DNA of 61,357 bases, taken from the NCBI GenBank assembly GCA_947447945.1, contig CANFLR010000008.1, positions 1 to 61,357 on the forward strand. Reading direction: 5' to 3'. This DNA is from Burkholderiaceae bacterium. GTDB lineage: Bacteria; Pseudomonadota; Gammaproteobacteria; Burkholderiales; Burkholderiaceae. A program made the translations under genes and the position numbers. Below are positions 24,259-34,139 of this stretch, piece by piece. Every line of letters begins with the position of its first letter. Within the stretch, counting starts at the first letter, position 1. The notes beneath the pieces are model-generated. The model was not told the DNA's origin. It saw nothing but the letters and a program-made list of their open reading frames with translations, and did not search any database.

Positions 24259-25772
24259 TAAAAGCGCTCCAATTCAGGATGAGGCAGTACGCCCCCGCTA
24301 ATCCGCATACGTCCATATTCAGCACAGCGATGTAATGTTGGAATGGCTTTATCAGGATTGAGCAAGCTCTCTGGATCAAAAGCACGTTTTACGCCCCAGA
24401 AGCTTTCTCGTTCGCCTTCTCCAAATTGAATGCACATGGAATTAATTTTTTCAATTCCAACACCATGTTCCCCCGTAATGGTGCCGCCCAACTCAACACA
24501 AGCCTCCAAAATTTCAGTGCCAAAATCTTCAGCACGATGCCACTCTTCTTGATCGGCGCCATTGAACATAATGAGTGGATGCATATTGCCATCCCCCGCA
24601 TGAAATACATTTAAACAGCCAAGACCATATTTTTTTTCCATACCCTGAATGCGCTTTAATAAAGTCGCAATGTGGCGGCGAGGAATTGTGCCGTCCATAC
24701 AGTAGTAGTCTGCGGCAATCCGGCCTGCTGCAGGGAAGGCGTTCTTGCGGCCACTCCAAAATCTCAAACGTTCGGCTTCATCTTGAGAGATTTGAATGCC
24801 ACTGGCACCTGCTTTTTCAAGTACGACGGTCATGCGCTCGATTTCTTCTGCCACCTCTTCTGGAGTGCCATCAGACTCACATAGCAAAATAGCTTCAGCC
24901 TCTAGGTCATAACCAGCATGGACAAATTGCTCAACTGCTCGGGTAGTTGCTTTATCCATCATTTCAAGTCCCGCTGGAATAATGCCTGCCGCAATAATGG
25001 CGGCAACCGCATTGCCACCCTTTTCAATATCATCAAAGCTCGCTAAGATGACCCGCGCCAGTTTTGGTTTGGCAACCAGTTTCACTGTGACCTCGGTCAC
25101 AACAGCGAGCATGCCTTCGCTACCAATCATGACTGCCAATAAATCGAGACCTGGAGAATCGGGGGCTAAGCTCCCAAATTCAACAACTTCTCCATTCATC
25201 AAGAGACCCCGTACTCTTAAAACATTGTGTAAGGTCAAACCATACTTGAGGCAGTGCACGCCCCCTGAGTTTTCACTCACATTGCCACCAATAGAGCAGG
25301 CTATTTGTGAGGAGGGGTCGGGAGCGTAATACAAGCCAAGGTGAGCAACTGCCTCTGAGATCGCCAAATTACGAACGCCCGGCTGCACTACTGCAGTTCT
25401 AGTGAAGGGATCGATGCTGACAATCTTTTTGAGTTTTGCGAGCGAAAGAACCAGTCCTTGTGCAATCGGCATGGCCCCGCCAGAGAGTCCCGTACCTGAT
25501 CCGCGCGGAACGACTGGAACGTTCATAGCGTAACAAACCTTCAGAATTTGAGCTGCTTGCTCCTCAGTTTCAGGGAGTGCAACCGCCAAAGGCATCCGCC
25601 GATAAGCCGCTAAGCCATCGCATTCATAGGGGATTGTGTCTTCTGGTTCCCAAAGTAGGGCATGTTCAGGAAGAATGGGTTTGAGGGCCGATACAAGCTT
25701 AAATTGCAGGGCGCTGACGGCCTCTGGGTCTGGGAGCGTGGTAACCATGTTCATATGGATCATTTTAGCCAT
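24258..25772 (-). CDS. glcD: Glycolate oxidase subunit GlcD (FAD-linked)
   Basis: Main FAD subunit of glycolate dehydrogenase, oxidising glycolate to glyoxylate at the membrane. The FAD fold contains VPRGSGTGLSGGAMP and GGNVSENSGGVHCLKYGLT. The C-terminal FAD-oxidase domain has NVFHAGDGNMHP and GGTITGEHGVGIEK, the substrate-site motif. 504 residues. It leads the leftward operon; only 17 bases separate it from divergent pduO. Glycolate is a phytoplankton exudate, so use of it fits a freshwater lifestyle. Confidence 0.95.
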   Translation of the reverse strand: MAKMIHMNMVTTLPDPEAVSALQFKLVSALKPILPEHALLWEPEDTIPYECDGLAAYRRMPLAVALPETEEQAAQILKVCYAMNVPVVPRGSGTGLSGGAMPIAQGLVLSLAKLKKIVSIDPFTRTAVVQPGVRNLAISEAVAHLGLYYAPDPSSQIACSIGGNVSENSGGVHCLKYGLTLHNVLRVRGLLMNGEVVEFGSLAPDSPGLDLLAVMIGSEGMLAVVTEVTVKLVAKPKLARVILASFDDIEKGGNAVAAIIAAGIIPAGLEMMDKATTRAVEQFVHAGYDLEAEAILLCESDGTPEEVAEEIERMTVVLEKAGASGIQISQDEAERLRFWSGRKNAFPAAGRIAADYYCMDGTIPRRHIATLLKRIQGMEKKYGLGCLNVFHAGDGNMHPLIMFNGADQEEWHRAEDFGTEILEACVELGGTITGEHGVGIEKINSMCIQFGEGERESFWGVKRAFDPESLLNPDKAIPTLHRCAEYGRMRISGGVLPHPELERF

Positions 25773-25789
25773 TTACCTATAATGAGTTC

Positions 25790-26371
25790 ATGGGAAATCG
25801 ACTTTCAAAAATTGTTACCAGAACCGGTGATGCTGGGATGACCGGTTTAGGCGATGGCAGTCGGGTAGAGAAGGATCATTTGCGCATTTGCGCCATGGGC
25901 GATGTTGACGAGCTGAACTCCGAAATCGGTGTTCTGATGACTGAAAATCTGCCCGAAAGCATTGCTAAAGAGTTGCAAGCCTTGTTTTTGCAGGTGCAGC
26001 ACGATCTTTTTGATTTGGGTGGCGAACTTTGCATCCCCAATTACACCTTGCTAAAGCCAGAGCATGTTGCTCAGCTCGATCTTTGGCTTGAGCAATACAA
26101 CCAAACTTTGCCTCCCCTCACAGAATTCATTCTGCCTGGGGGAACGCGAGCTGCAGCACAGGCGCATGTATGTCGCACAGTTTGTAGAAGAGCAGAGCGC
26201 TCGATTGTGCGACTTGGTTGGGCGGAGCCTTTATATGAGGCTCCCCGTCAATACGTCAATCGCCTCTCTGACTTGCTATTTGTTTTGTCACGAGTATTGA
26301 ATCGTGCAGCTGGAGGTACTGATGTTCTTTGGAAGCATGAAAAAACCGAGAAAAAAAATGAGGCTAAGTAA
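25790..26371 (+). CDS. PduO-type cob(I)yrinic acid a,c-diamide adenosyltransferase
   Basis: Transfers the adenosyl group of ATP to corrinoids to make coenzyme B12. The N-terminal ATP loop reads TRTGDAGMTGLGDGSRVEK, then the MGDVDELNSEIG motif. GGTRAAAQAHVCRTVCRRAERSIV and YVNRLSDLLFVLSRV complete the PduO/MMAB fold. 193 residues, with an A-rich, lysine-rich tail (EKTEKKNEAK) whose DNA doubles as a leftward terminator for aroG. No cobalamin synthesis gene or B12 enzyme is in the window, so it likely serves salvage. Confidence 0.93.
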   Translation: MGNRLSKIVTRTGDAGMTGLGDGSRVEKDHLRICAMGDVDELNSEIGVLMTENLPESIAKELQALFLQVQHDLFDLGGELCIPNYTLLKPEHVAQLDLWLEQYNQTLPPLTEFILPGGTRAAAQAHVCRTVCRRAERSIVRLGWAEPLYEAPRQYVNRLSDLLFVLSRVLNRAAGGTDVLWKHEKTEKKNEAK

Positions 26372-26380
26372 TTTAGCCTC
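26345..26380 (-). terminator. Intrinsic terminator of the aroG operon, inside the 3' end of pduO
   Basis: Read leftward, an eight-pair stem GAGGCTAA/TTAGCCTC with a five-base loop is followed by A and eight Ts, then a second T-run. It lies about 50 bases past the aroG stop. On the other strand the same bases encode the last residues and stop codon of the adenosyltransferase, and there the hairpin is followed only by ATATATTTG, so it acts mainly leftward. Confidence 0.85.
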
Positions 26381-26428
26381 ATATATTTGATACAAAGTTA
26401 GTGCCCTAGTGGCGCTATTAGATGCTAC

Positions 26429-27553
26429 TTATTTTTTAGATTTACGACGTGCTTTCACGGCATTTGCTAAACGTTGCAAGACATTAACTGAGTCTTCCCA
26501 GTTAATGCAGGCATCCGTAATACTCTTGCCATACTCTAATTTGTTGGGATCATCTTTGCCTGGCGTGAACTTCTGAGCGCCATCCTGAAGATGGCTTTCA
26601 ATCATGACGCCAAAGATTTTGCGCGAGCCTGATTCAATTTGTTCGGCAATATTTTCGGCCACCACAATTTGGCGCTCATGTTTCTTGCTAGAGTTTGCGT
26701 GTGATAAATCTACCATGAGGCTTGCTGGAAGCTTGGCTGCTGCAAGCTCAGCACAAGCGGCATCTACATAATGTGCTTCGTAGTTTGGTTCCTTGCCACC
26801 GCGCAGAATCACGTGGCAGTCTTTATTGCCTTTTGTTTCAACGATCGAAACTTGACCATTCTTGTGAACAGAGAGGAAGTGATGTGGGCGGCCAGCTGCC
26901 TGTATGGCATCTGTAGCAATTTTGATATTGCCATCAGTACCATTCTTAAAGCCAATCGGAGCAGATAAGCCAGAAGCGAGTTCGCGATGAACTTGACTTT
27001 CAGTCGTGCGGGCACCAATTGCACCCCAAGAAATCAGGTCAGCAATATATTGTGGAGAAATCACATCAAGGAATTCGCTGCCTGCAGGCATGCCCAGTCG
27101 ATTAATTTCCATGAGTACTTGACGTGCAATGCGCAAACCCTCTTCAATGCGATAGCTCTCATTGAGGTAAGGATCATTAATGAGGCCTTTCCAGCCAACG
27201 GTAGTCCGTGGTTTTTCAAAATACACTCGCATCACAATTTCGAGTTCACCTGAAAAGCGCTCACGTTCACTTAAGAGGCGCTGGCAATACTCAAGTGCAG
27301 CTCTCGGATCGTGAATTGAGCAAGGCCCAATAATGACCAATAGACGGTCATCTTTGCCGTGAAGAATGTCCCGAATCTTGGAGCGTGTTTTGCTAATTAA
27401 AGATTCAGTTGGCGTTCCGGAGATCGGAAAGAAGCGAATCAAATGCTCAGGCGGAGGCAGAACAGTGATGTTGTGAATGCGTTGATCGTCGGTATCCGAC
27501 GTTTTATCAACGGCGGAGTACCAATTAGCGGGATTAGTATTTTGTTGGCTCAT
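26429..27553 (-). CDS. aroG: 3-deoxy-7-phosphoheptulonate (DAHP) synthase, class I
   Basis: First step of the shikimate pathway, joining phosphoenolpyruvate and erythrose 4-phosphate. Class I motifs are LLVIIGPCSIHDPRAALEYC, VYFEKPRTTVGWKGLINDPYL, GARTTESQVHRELASGLSAPIGFKNGTDG and MVDLSHANSSK. 374 residues with the N-terminal extension used for feedback control by aromatic amino acids. Which amino acid inhibits it (AroF, G or H type) is not decided here. It follows tldD by 19 bases. Confidence 0.93.
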   Translation of the reverse strand: MSQQNTNPANWYSAVDKTSDTDDQRIHNITVLPPPEHLIRFFPISGTPTESLISKTRSKIRDILHGKDDRLLVIIGPCSIHDPRAALEYCQRLLSERERFSGELEIVMRVYFEKPRTTVGWKGLINDPYLNESYRIEEGLRIARQVLMEINRLGMPAGSEFLDVISPQYIADLISWGAIGARTTESQVHRELASGLSAPIGFKNGTDGNIKIATDAIQAAGRPHHFLSVHKNGQVSIVETKGNKDCHVILRGGKEPNYEAHYVDAACAELAAAKLPASLMVDLSHANSSKKHERQIVVAENIAEQIESGSRKIFGVMIESHLQDGAQKFTPGKDDPNKLEYGKSITDACINWEDSVNVLQRLANAVKARRKSKK

Positions 27554-27572
27554 ACCGCTATTTTAAGCCGTA

Positions 27573-29063
27573 TCAGGCAGTTCCACCGACAGTCAGGCTA
27601 TCAATCCGTAAAGTTGGCTGGCCAACTCCCACGGGAACGCTTTGACCCTCTTTGCCACAAACCCCTACGCCACCGTCTAATTTCAGGTCATTTCCGATCA
27701 TGGAGACCTGCTTCAGGGACTCCGGACCGCTGCCGATAATCGTGGCGCCTTTGACGGGATATTGGATTTTGCCGTTTTCGACCCAGTAGGCTTCTGATGC
27801 TGAAAATACGAACTTGCCACTGGTGATATCCACTTGACCGCCCCCAAAATTGACCGCATATAGCCCACGCTTGATGCTCGCGAGGATTTCTTGGGGATCA
27901 TCTTTCCCTGCCAACATATAGGTATTGGTCATGCGGGGCATGGGTAAAGAAGCAAAGCTTTCTCGGCGCCCGTTCCCTGTTAGCGGCATCTTCATCAGAC
28001 GGGCATTTAGACTATCTTGAATATAGCCCTTCAAAATGCCATCCTCAATGAGGGTGGTGCATTGGGTGGGCGTACCTTCATCATCAATATTGAGTGAACC
28101 CCGACGACCAGAGAGAGTGCCGTCATCCACTACGGTGACGCCTTTAGCGGCAACCCGTTGACCAATACAGCCCGCAAAAGCTGAAGAACCTTTGCGATTA
28201 AAGTCGCCCTCAAGGCCATGACCAACCGCTTCATGAAGTAATACTCCAGGCCAGCCTGGGCCCATTACCACCGTCATTGGACCAGCAGGTGCTGGGCGCG
28301 ACTCAAGGTTAATGAGTGCGCTATCTACTGCTTCATCTACATATTGATTAATCAGTTCTGGACTGAAGTAAGCATAGTCATGTCTTGCGCCACCACCAGA
28401 TGAGCCAGATTCGCGACGCCCATTTTGCTCTGCAATGACATTTACTGAGATGCGGACTAGGGGGCGAATATCAGCAGCTATTAGACCATCAGCACGGACC
28501 ACCAAAACAACATCAAACTCTCCAGCAAGACTGGCCATGACTTGTATGATGCGCGGGTCACGTGCCTTAGCACGGCGTTCAATGCCTTCGAGTAAAGCAA
28601 TTTTTTCTTTGGGTTGTAGCGAGTCCAATGGATTTAAATCCGAATACAGTCGATTGGAGACGGGACTAAAGCTTTTGCTAGCAACAGCTTGCTTGCCACC
28701 TGTGGGGCCTATCACTCTAGTTGCCTTTGCCGCTTTATTGAGTGCCTCTAAATTAATTTCATCTGAATAGGCGAAAGCAGTTTTATCGCCATAGATTGCC
28801 CGAACGCCTACGCCCTGATCAATATTGAAGCTACCAGATTTGACGATACCTTCTTCAAGACTCCAGCTTTCACTACGAGTATGTTGAAAGTACAAATCCG
28901 CATCGTCGAGGCGATGCGTAAACATGCTGCCAAAGGTTCGATGTAAATCTTGCGCAGATAAGCCCGTGGGCTCAAGCAAAATCGATTTAGCTAATTTAAG
29001 AAGGTCAACCTGTTTTTTGGCTTTAGTCCAGTGATTGGGAAATAGTGCTTCTGGTGCATTCAT
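27573..29063 (-). CDS. tldD: Metalloprotease TldD
   Basis: Subunit of the TldD/TldE (PmbA) zinc protease, which degrades unfolded peptides and matures some peptide natural products. The metal motif [13 protein letters not shown] lies at about residue 277 (HExxxH form). [25 protein letters not shown] and the [25 protein letters not shown] ending are typical. 496 residues. The partner pmbA is not in the window. It follows the nitrilase-like gene, the usual betaproteobacterial order. Confidence 0.95.
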   Translation of the reverse strand: MNAPEALFPNHWTKAKKQVDLLKLAKSILLEPTGLSAQDLHRTFGSMFTHRLDDADLYFQHTRSESWSLEEGIVKSGSFNIDQGVGVRAIYGDKTAFAYSDEINLEALNKAAKATRVIGPTGGKQAVASKSFSPVSNRLYSDLNPLDSLQPKEKIALLEGIERRAKARDPRIIQVMASLAGEFDVVLVVRADGLIAADIRPLVRISVNVIAEQNGRRESGSSGGGARHDYAYFSPELINQYVDEAVDSALINLESRPAPAGPMTVVMGPGWPGVLLHEAVGHGLEGDFNRKGSSAFAGCIGQRVAAKGVTVVDDGTLSGRRGSLNIDDEGTPTQCTTLIEDGILKGYIQDSLNARLMKMPLTGNGRRESFASLPMPRMTNTYMLAGKDDPQEILASIKRGLYAVNFGGGQVDITSGKFVFSASEAYWVENGKIQYPVKGATIIGSGPESLKQVSMIGNDLKLDGGVGVCGKEGQSVPVGVGQPTLRIDSLTVGGTA

Positions 29064-29088
29064 ATGGTTTTGGGTAGAACTTTCTTTT

Positions 29089-29919
29089 TTATAGCTTGCG
29101 GTGTTTTAGTGCAGGAAGTTTAGAGCGTACCTCGTTTAATTTATCTTTGCTCAGAACCCCAGAAATAAACCCTTCCCCCTCTGGCAGGGCTGCCAATACA
29201 GTACCCCAAGGGTCAATTAGCATGCTATTACCCCAAGTACGTCGTTGATTGAGATGCGTTCCACCCTGAGCTGATGCCAAAACATAGCATTGGTTTTCAA
29301 TTGCGCGGGCGCGGAGCAGAATCTCCCAATGGTCTTTACCGGTTGTGTAGGTAAATGCGGCCGGAATAATATGGCAGTCCACTTCGCCAATTGATCGATA
29401 AAGCTCGGGAAAGCGCAGGTCATAACAAATACTTAAACCAAATCGCCAATTTTGCTGGTCAATGCTGATGGAGAGAGTGCTCGGAGTATTGCCCGCTTCA
29501 ATGGTTTCCGATTCTGCATAGCGCTCTGTTGTCGTCTGAAAGCCAAACAAATGAATCTTGTCGTAGCGCCCAATGCGTTGACCTTCTTGGTTAAAGACTA
29601 GGGTGCTATTTAATACTTTATTTGCGTCCTGCGCCTCTAGAGGAATGGTCCCTGCAACCAAATGGATGTGATTAGCCTTTGCCATGGCGGCAAGTTGATC
29701 CTGAATGGGGCCGCTCCCTAATTTTTCTCTCGCCAGTACTTTGTCAGTGTCTTTTAAGCCCATGAGGCAAAAGTATTCTGGAAGAACAATCATTTGCGCC
29801 CCTGCTTTGCTTGCCTGTCCAATGAGCCTATTTGCGGTATCCAGATTTTCTTGGAGAACGGGGGTTGAAACCATCTGAATAGAGGCGATTTTCAGTTCTG
29901 AGGATGTTGATGCGCTCAT
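29089..29919 (-). CDS. Carbon-nitrogen hydrolase family protein (nitrilase/NIT1-like)
   Basis: Cytosolic hydrolase of the Nit branch, whose close members are deaminated-glutathione amidases. The Glu-Lys-Cys triad is present: [10 protein letters not shown] (Glu 48), YDKIHLFGF (Lys 121) and [14 protein letters not shown] (Cys 165). 276 residues from the ATG at 29919. The frame also allows a TTG 12 bases further up, which I consider less likely. Deaminated glutathione is a plausible substrate by family, not shown. Confidence 0.88.
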   Translation of the reverse strand: MSASTSSELKIASIQMVSTPVLQENLDTANRLIGQASKAGAQMIVLPEYFCLMGLKDTDKVLAREKLGSGPIQDQLAAMAKANHIHLVAGTIPLEAQDANKVLNSTLVFNQEGQRIGRYDKIHLFGFQTTTERYAESETIEAGNTPSTLSISIDQQNWRFGLSICYDLRFPELYRSIGEVDCHIIPAAFTYTTGKDHWEILLRARAIENQCYVLASAQGGTHLNQRRTWGNSMLIDPWGTVLAALPEGEGFISGVLSKDKLNEVRSKLPALKHRKL

Positions 29920-29942
29920 AGTCAGTTTCAATCAAAGAAGGT

Positions 29943-32900
29943 TTAGGTTTGGGGGCTAGAGGAAGGGGTGGTTGACGGTGAAGAGCTTGGGCTGTTGGGT
30001 GCATTAGGCTTGGTCTGCTCTTTGAGTAAACCTTTGCTGCGAATATTGTTTAAGGTTTTTGAATCAATTGGCTGACCTTTTTGATCCAGTGGGATAACTT
30101 CTGGGTCCGTCCATGAGCCTTGGACTAAATAATCTGTTTGCAGGGCGCGATTGATTTGGTTGGTGATAAGGTATTGGCCAACCAAGGCACTGAGACCTAC
30201 GATGGGGTTAATCACAAATGCGGCTACAACTGAGCCGGCAGCAGCATCAATAGTAGGAAATACCGTGATCCGAAGATCTTGAGTTTCTTTGGGGATATTG
30301 ATTTGGCCATTAACCGCAACGCGCGCTTGATCAAGCTCCATGGTGAATTGGTTGGTTTGGGCAATTCCTTTGCTGATATCAAAACCACTATCAATCGAAT
30401 TAAACGGCGTCCCTTTGGTCACAATATTACCTAGACTGCCTTGGAGATCTAAGGTGGCGAATCTAAAAAGACTTTGGAGACTCAAGACATTGAGTATTTT
30501 GGCAGCATCAGAGTTTACCTCTAATAAGCGACCCTTAATCAAGTTGAGACTCATCTTGCCTGTAAGTGTTTCATAGTCTGGGTTTAGCAAGCTATCATCC
30601 CACTCCAACTTACCATCGAGTTTGCCTTGCCCGCCCTCAACAGATTTAGTCGTGGTCCAGTGAGAAAGAATTTGACCGGCATCTTTTACATCGATATGAA
30701 TGTTCAGAACACTATGGTCTTTTTGAGCTTCGCCATTACTAAGCCATTGACCTGTAATCAGGGAGTTGCCTTGGGGGTTGGCAATTTCCACGGATTCAAT
30801 CTTCAAAATATTTTGGCTGGTACGGGATTGAATCTTGAGCGAGCCAAGTTGTGCTTTAGACCAAGAAAAATCATCAATGGTGATATTTAGGCTCGGTATC
30901 GAATTGGGACTAGCCTTATCTGGGCGTTTAGATACAGCGACTTCACTAGGAAGCGATTCTGGAACCTTGAGATGATTGAAATGCCCTGTGATTAAGCCGC
31001 TTGGATTATTGACATTTTCTTCTTCCCAGCGCAGCTGTCCTGCAACCTGCGAAGAATTGATACGCAATTGCCAATGACTATTTTTATTGCTTCCAACTAC
31101 ACCAATATTAGCCCATGCACGATTGAGTAGAATGAGTTTATTGACTTGAGCGCTAAGTTGAAAATTGCTCTCAATTGCAGCATTTTTCTGAGCAGTTTTG
31201 TTATAGTGCTCACCACTTAAGAATGCCTGCCAAGTATCTAGATTTAGTTCATTGGTCTGGAGATTGAGCGCAAAGCCTTGTTGGGGGAGGGTTGCTGGGG
31301 CCCCTATGCCAAGCGCGTAACGCAATTGATTATCCAATCCGAGACTACCCTGAGTACTAATGAGTTCTCCTAGCTTTCCTGACCATGTCATGCGAGCCAT
31401 ATTGGTTTTACTGGTGGCAAAGGTGCGAAGATTAAATTGACCTAGCATTGCGGCTCCTAGCACTTTTTTAGCTGGGGCAGGAGCCTGACTTGCCCAATTT
31501 TTTAAATCTAATTTGAGATTTGTTTCACTACCGACTGGACTAAAACTAAGGAGCCCCTCATATTTTGCAGAACCACTCATGCCGCTCAGAATAGATCTCA
31601 CTTGAGGGTTGAGATCATCGGAAAAGTATTGCTTTATGAAGCTACTGTCAATGTTCCCATTAATACTGAACTTTGGATGATCAGCGGTGGATGACGCACT
31701 GGTAATCCGGATTGAGCCACCTAGGAAGTCAGCGGTGACATTTTCAAATTCAGGATTGAGTTCGGTAATGCGAATGTTGCCTTTGAGCTTATCCAGAGGC
31801 GGTAAGCTTCCCCACTGAGCTCGGTTTCCTGGCAGGTCTAATCGCGCATCAACGCGAGTATCCGCATTGCCGGCAAGAGGAATTTTTAAATCAAGATTTA
31901 AGGTGGTGGGACCGGAAATCTGCAGATTTTTTGCTAGGCTTTCTTGTTTTTTTCCAACAGGCGAAGCAAAGAGGTAGTCGAGCATTTGCTGTGCCTCGCC
32001 CTGAGCGCCGCCATTTACGGAGAGCGTTAACTGTCGAGCGTTGACGTCGGGTATTTCGGCGTGAACATTACTCAGTACAACATTTTGATATGCGGCTTTT
32101 GTAATGGCTACGTTAAATGCCGACTGCTTCATAATGATTTCACCATTCAGTTTGGTGAAGGCTGACCACTCTCCTAAAGATTTGGGTAGGAGCGGTAGAG
32201 GCTTAAAAGCAGCATCAACAATGGGCAGATTTAGTGAAAACTCGCCTGGTTGTGTTTTGGAGAAGGGAATTTGATTGGGGTCCCCTTTAATGTGCAGGCT
32301 GCCATTGCGAATCAGGCCAGCATCAAATGCTTTGCTCAGATATCCCTTGATCTCATTACTCATGCTGACAGGAAGATAGCGATGCGCGCTGGCTAGTATG
32401 GCTTGGTTAAAAGTCATGTCTAGGGTCATTTGATCGGCTTGTTTGGGCCCACCAAGAATGTAATTACTTTCTAAGGTCGCATTAATCTCGGGATTGCTAA
32501 AAGCAACTTGTTTTGCATTAATCAGCCAACTATCTTTATATTTTTCCCAGCTAATCTGCCCACTAGCCTTATCCAATTTAATGACGGGATTTACCAGAAA
32601 GTTATTGATGTTTGCTTCAAGATTGGAAGATGCAAGACTCAAATATCCGTGATTTTGGTCGGCAGTAATATTTCCAGAAAGGTTGGAAATGCTTGGCATA
32701 GATTGATTAATGCCAACAAAACTCAAATTAATCAGTTTGGCGCTGACCGTGAAATCTAATTTATCAGGATTAAACCAAGATCCTGGAATCCGCAGGGCAG
32801 CTAGTGCCGAACGCTTTTCTGCCCAGCTGATATCTACGTTCTGCAACTCACCGTCGGCTTGCGAGGTTTTAATCCATTGACGAATTTTTTTAGGTAGCGG

Positions 32901-34070
32901 CAGATTGAGGGCGAATAGGGCAACATCCTCCACCATCACTTGGGGTGACGAAAATCCAAATTCCTTAATCTCTCCACTTTCTTCAGGAGGTCTCCACCGA
33001 AAGGTCATGGGGCTGAGATGCTCTAGTGGTGCTGAGCTGGGGCTATAGATGCTACGCCATGACAGTGAATTGGCCGTCACAGTAAACATTTTTTTATCAG
33101 TTGCTTGGGTAAGGTCAGCTTCTAGCCTACCAAACTCAATAGCATCTTCATCTTTACTCAATTGAATTTTGAGTTGGTCTGCCCCAATGCGGAAGGCGCC
33201 ACCATCTGGTTTTCCGCGATCAAGGTTCATTAACCCTTTCGAGCTTATGTTGCCTGCCAATGCATACAGCGGCACTTTAAAATCTTGCGAGATTTGATTT
33301 AAATTGAGCTCAGAGAAATCCCATGAGAATTCGCCAATCCAGTCTTGCCAGTTACCTGCTTGCCCACCGAGGCGGTGTACAAAGTCGGCGGCGAGTTGAA
33401 TTTTCCCCTTGTGCCAAGGGGTAAAGGCAACTAAGTTGCTGCGATGATTACGCAAGCCATTACTCAAATCAAATTCTTGAATTTCAATTGAGGTATTCAA
33501 TTTTTGATTGAGTTGGTCCTCCCACAAGAGTTGAGCATTGGTTACTTTGATGGTTTCTTGGGAGAAGAGCCAATTTTCGGTAGAGAAATCATCAGACTGA
33601 GCACCGATTGGGATGCCGGCAATCGAGATCTTGCCTTGAGCATTTCTTTGGGCATAAATTTTCGCCCCATTAAAAGTTAGATCATGAAAGTAAGGCTTAA
33701 GATGGTAAAAAGAAATCCAACTTAACTCACCATTAATTTTTTGTATTTCTAAGAGCGGTTTGGTTTTTGTTGGGCCATTAAAGCGCAAGCCCGTGATTTG
33801 AAAGTCAGGTCGCATGCCAGTCCATGAGACTTGAACATCATCCATTGAGACTTCTGCGCCAATACGCGCACTTAGCAATTTCTCTAAAGCTGGTTTTGAC
33901 TTCTCAATTTGGGGCCAAAGTATGAAACGTACGCCAAGGTGCCCAAGGACAAATATCGCCGCAATGAAGGCCCCCAGAATCAGAGCGCGCTTACCCCAGC
34001 GCCCATTCCCACCCGGAGGACGTTTTGCAAGCATGCTCTGGAGGCGAGATGGTATGAGGTTACGAAGCAT
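29943..34070 (-). CDS. YhdP/AsmA-like envelope protein (DUF3971 family)
   Basis: Very large inner-membrane-anchored periplasmic protein of the AsmA-like group, thought to act in phospholipid transport to the outer membrane. A basic stretch and one helix (ALILGAFIAAIFVLGHLGVRFILW) lie near residues 28-52, then about 1,270 residues of beta-rich repeats. Near the C-terminus is the conserved AsmA region with GKLDGKLEWDDS and LMSLNLIKGRL-type sequence, then FVINPIVGLSALVGQYLITNQINRA. The protein ends in a Ser/Pro/Thr tail. 1,375 residues. First gene of yhdP-nit-tldD-aroG. Confidence 0.85.
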   Translation of the reverse strand: MLRNLIPSRLQSMLAKRPPGGNGRWGKRALILGAFIAAIFVLGHLGVRFILWPQIEKSKPALEKLLSARIGAEVSMDDVQVSWTGMRPDFQITGLRFNGPTKTKPLLEIQKINGELSWISFYHLKPYFHDLTFNGAKIYAQRNAQGKISIAGIPIGAQSDDFSTENWLFSQETIKVTNAQLLWEDQLNQKLNTSIEIQEFDLSNGLRNHRSNLVAFTPWHKGKIQLAADFVHRLGGQAGNWQDWIGEFSWDFSELNLNQISQDFKVPLYALAGNISSKGLMNLDRGKPDGGAFRIGADQLKIQLSKDEDAIEFGRLEADLTQATDKKMFTVTANSLSWRSIYSPSSAPLEHLSPMTFRWRPPEESGEIKEFGFSSPQVMVEDVALFALNLPLPKKIRQWIKTSQADGELQNVDISWAEKRSALAALRIPGSWFNPDKLDFTVSAKLINLSFVGINQSMPSISNLSGNITADQNHGYLSLASSNLEANINNFLVNPVIKLDKASGQISWEKYKDSWLINAKQVAFSNPEINATLESNYILGGPKQADQMTLDMTFNQAILASAHRYLPVSMSNEIKGYLSKAFDAGLIRNGSLHIKGDPNQIPFSKTQPGEFSLNLPIVDAAFKPLPLLPKSLGEWSAFTKLNGEIIMKQSAFNVAITKAAYQNVVLSNVHAEIPDVNARQLTLSVNGGAQGEAQQMLDYLFASPVGKKQESLAKNLQISGPTTLNLDLKIPLAGNADTRVDARLDLPGNRAQWGSLPPLDKLKGNIRITELNPEFENVTADFLGGSIRITSASSTADHPKFSINGNIDSSFIKQYFSDDLNPQVRSILSGMSGSAKYEGLLSFSPVGSETNLKLDLKNWASQAPAPAKKVLGAAMLGQFNLRTFATSKTNMARMTWSGKLGELISTQGSLGLDNQLRYALGIGAPATLPQQGFALNLQTNELNLDTWQAFLSGEHYNKTAQKNAAIESNFQLSAQVNKLILLNRAWANIGVVGSNKNSHWQLRINSSQVAGQLRWEEENVNNPSGLITGHFNHLKVPESLPSEVAVSKRPDKASPNSIPSLNITIDDFSWSKAQLGSLKIQSRTSQNILKIESVEIANPQGNSLITGQWLSNGEAQKDHSVLNIHIDVKDAGQILSHWTTTKSVEGGQGKLDGKLEWDDSLLNPDYETLTGKMSLNLIKGRLLEVNSDAAKILNVLSLQSLFRFATLDLQGSLGNIVTKGTPFNSIDSGFDISKGIAQTNQFTMELDQARVAVNGQINIPKETQDLRITVFPTIDAAAGSVVAAFVINPIVGLSALVGQYLITNQINRALQTDYLVQGSWTDPEVIPLDQKGQPIDSKTLNNIRSKGLLKEQTKPNAPNSPSSSPSTTPSSSPQT

Positions 34071-34139
34071 GGGCTCTATTATCCGTCAGCCCTCAGGAGA
34101 TCGCCAAGAGTCTCTCAAGGGTCGGATTAAGATGGTGGT

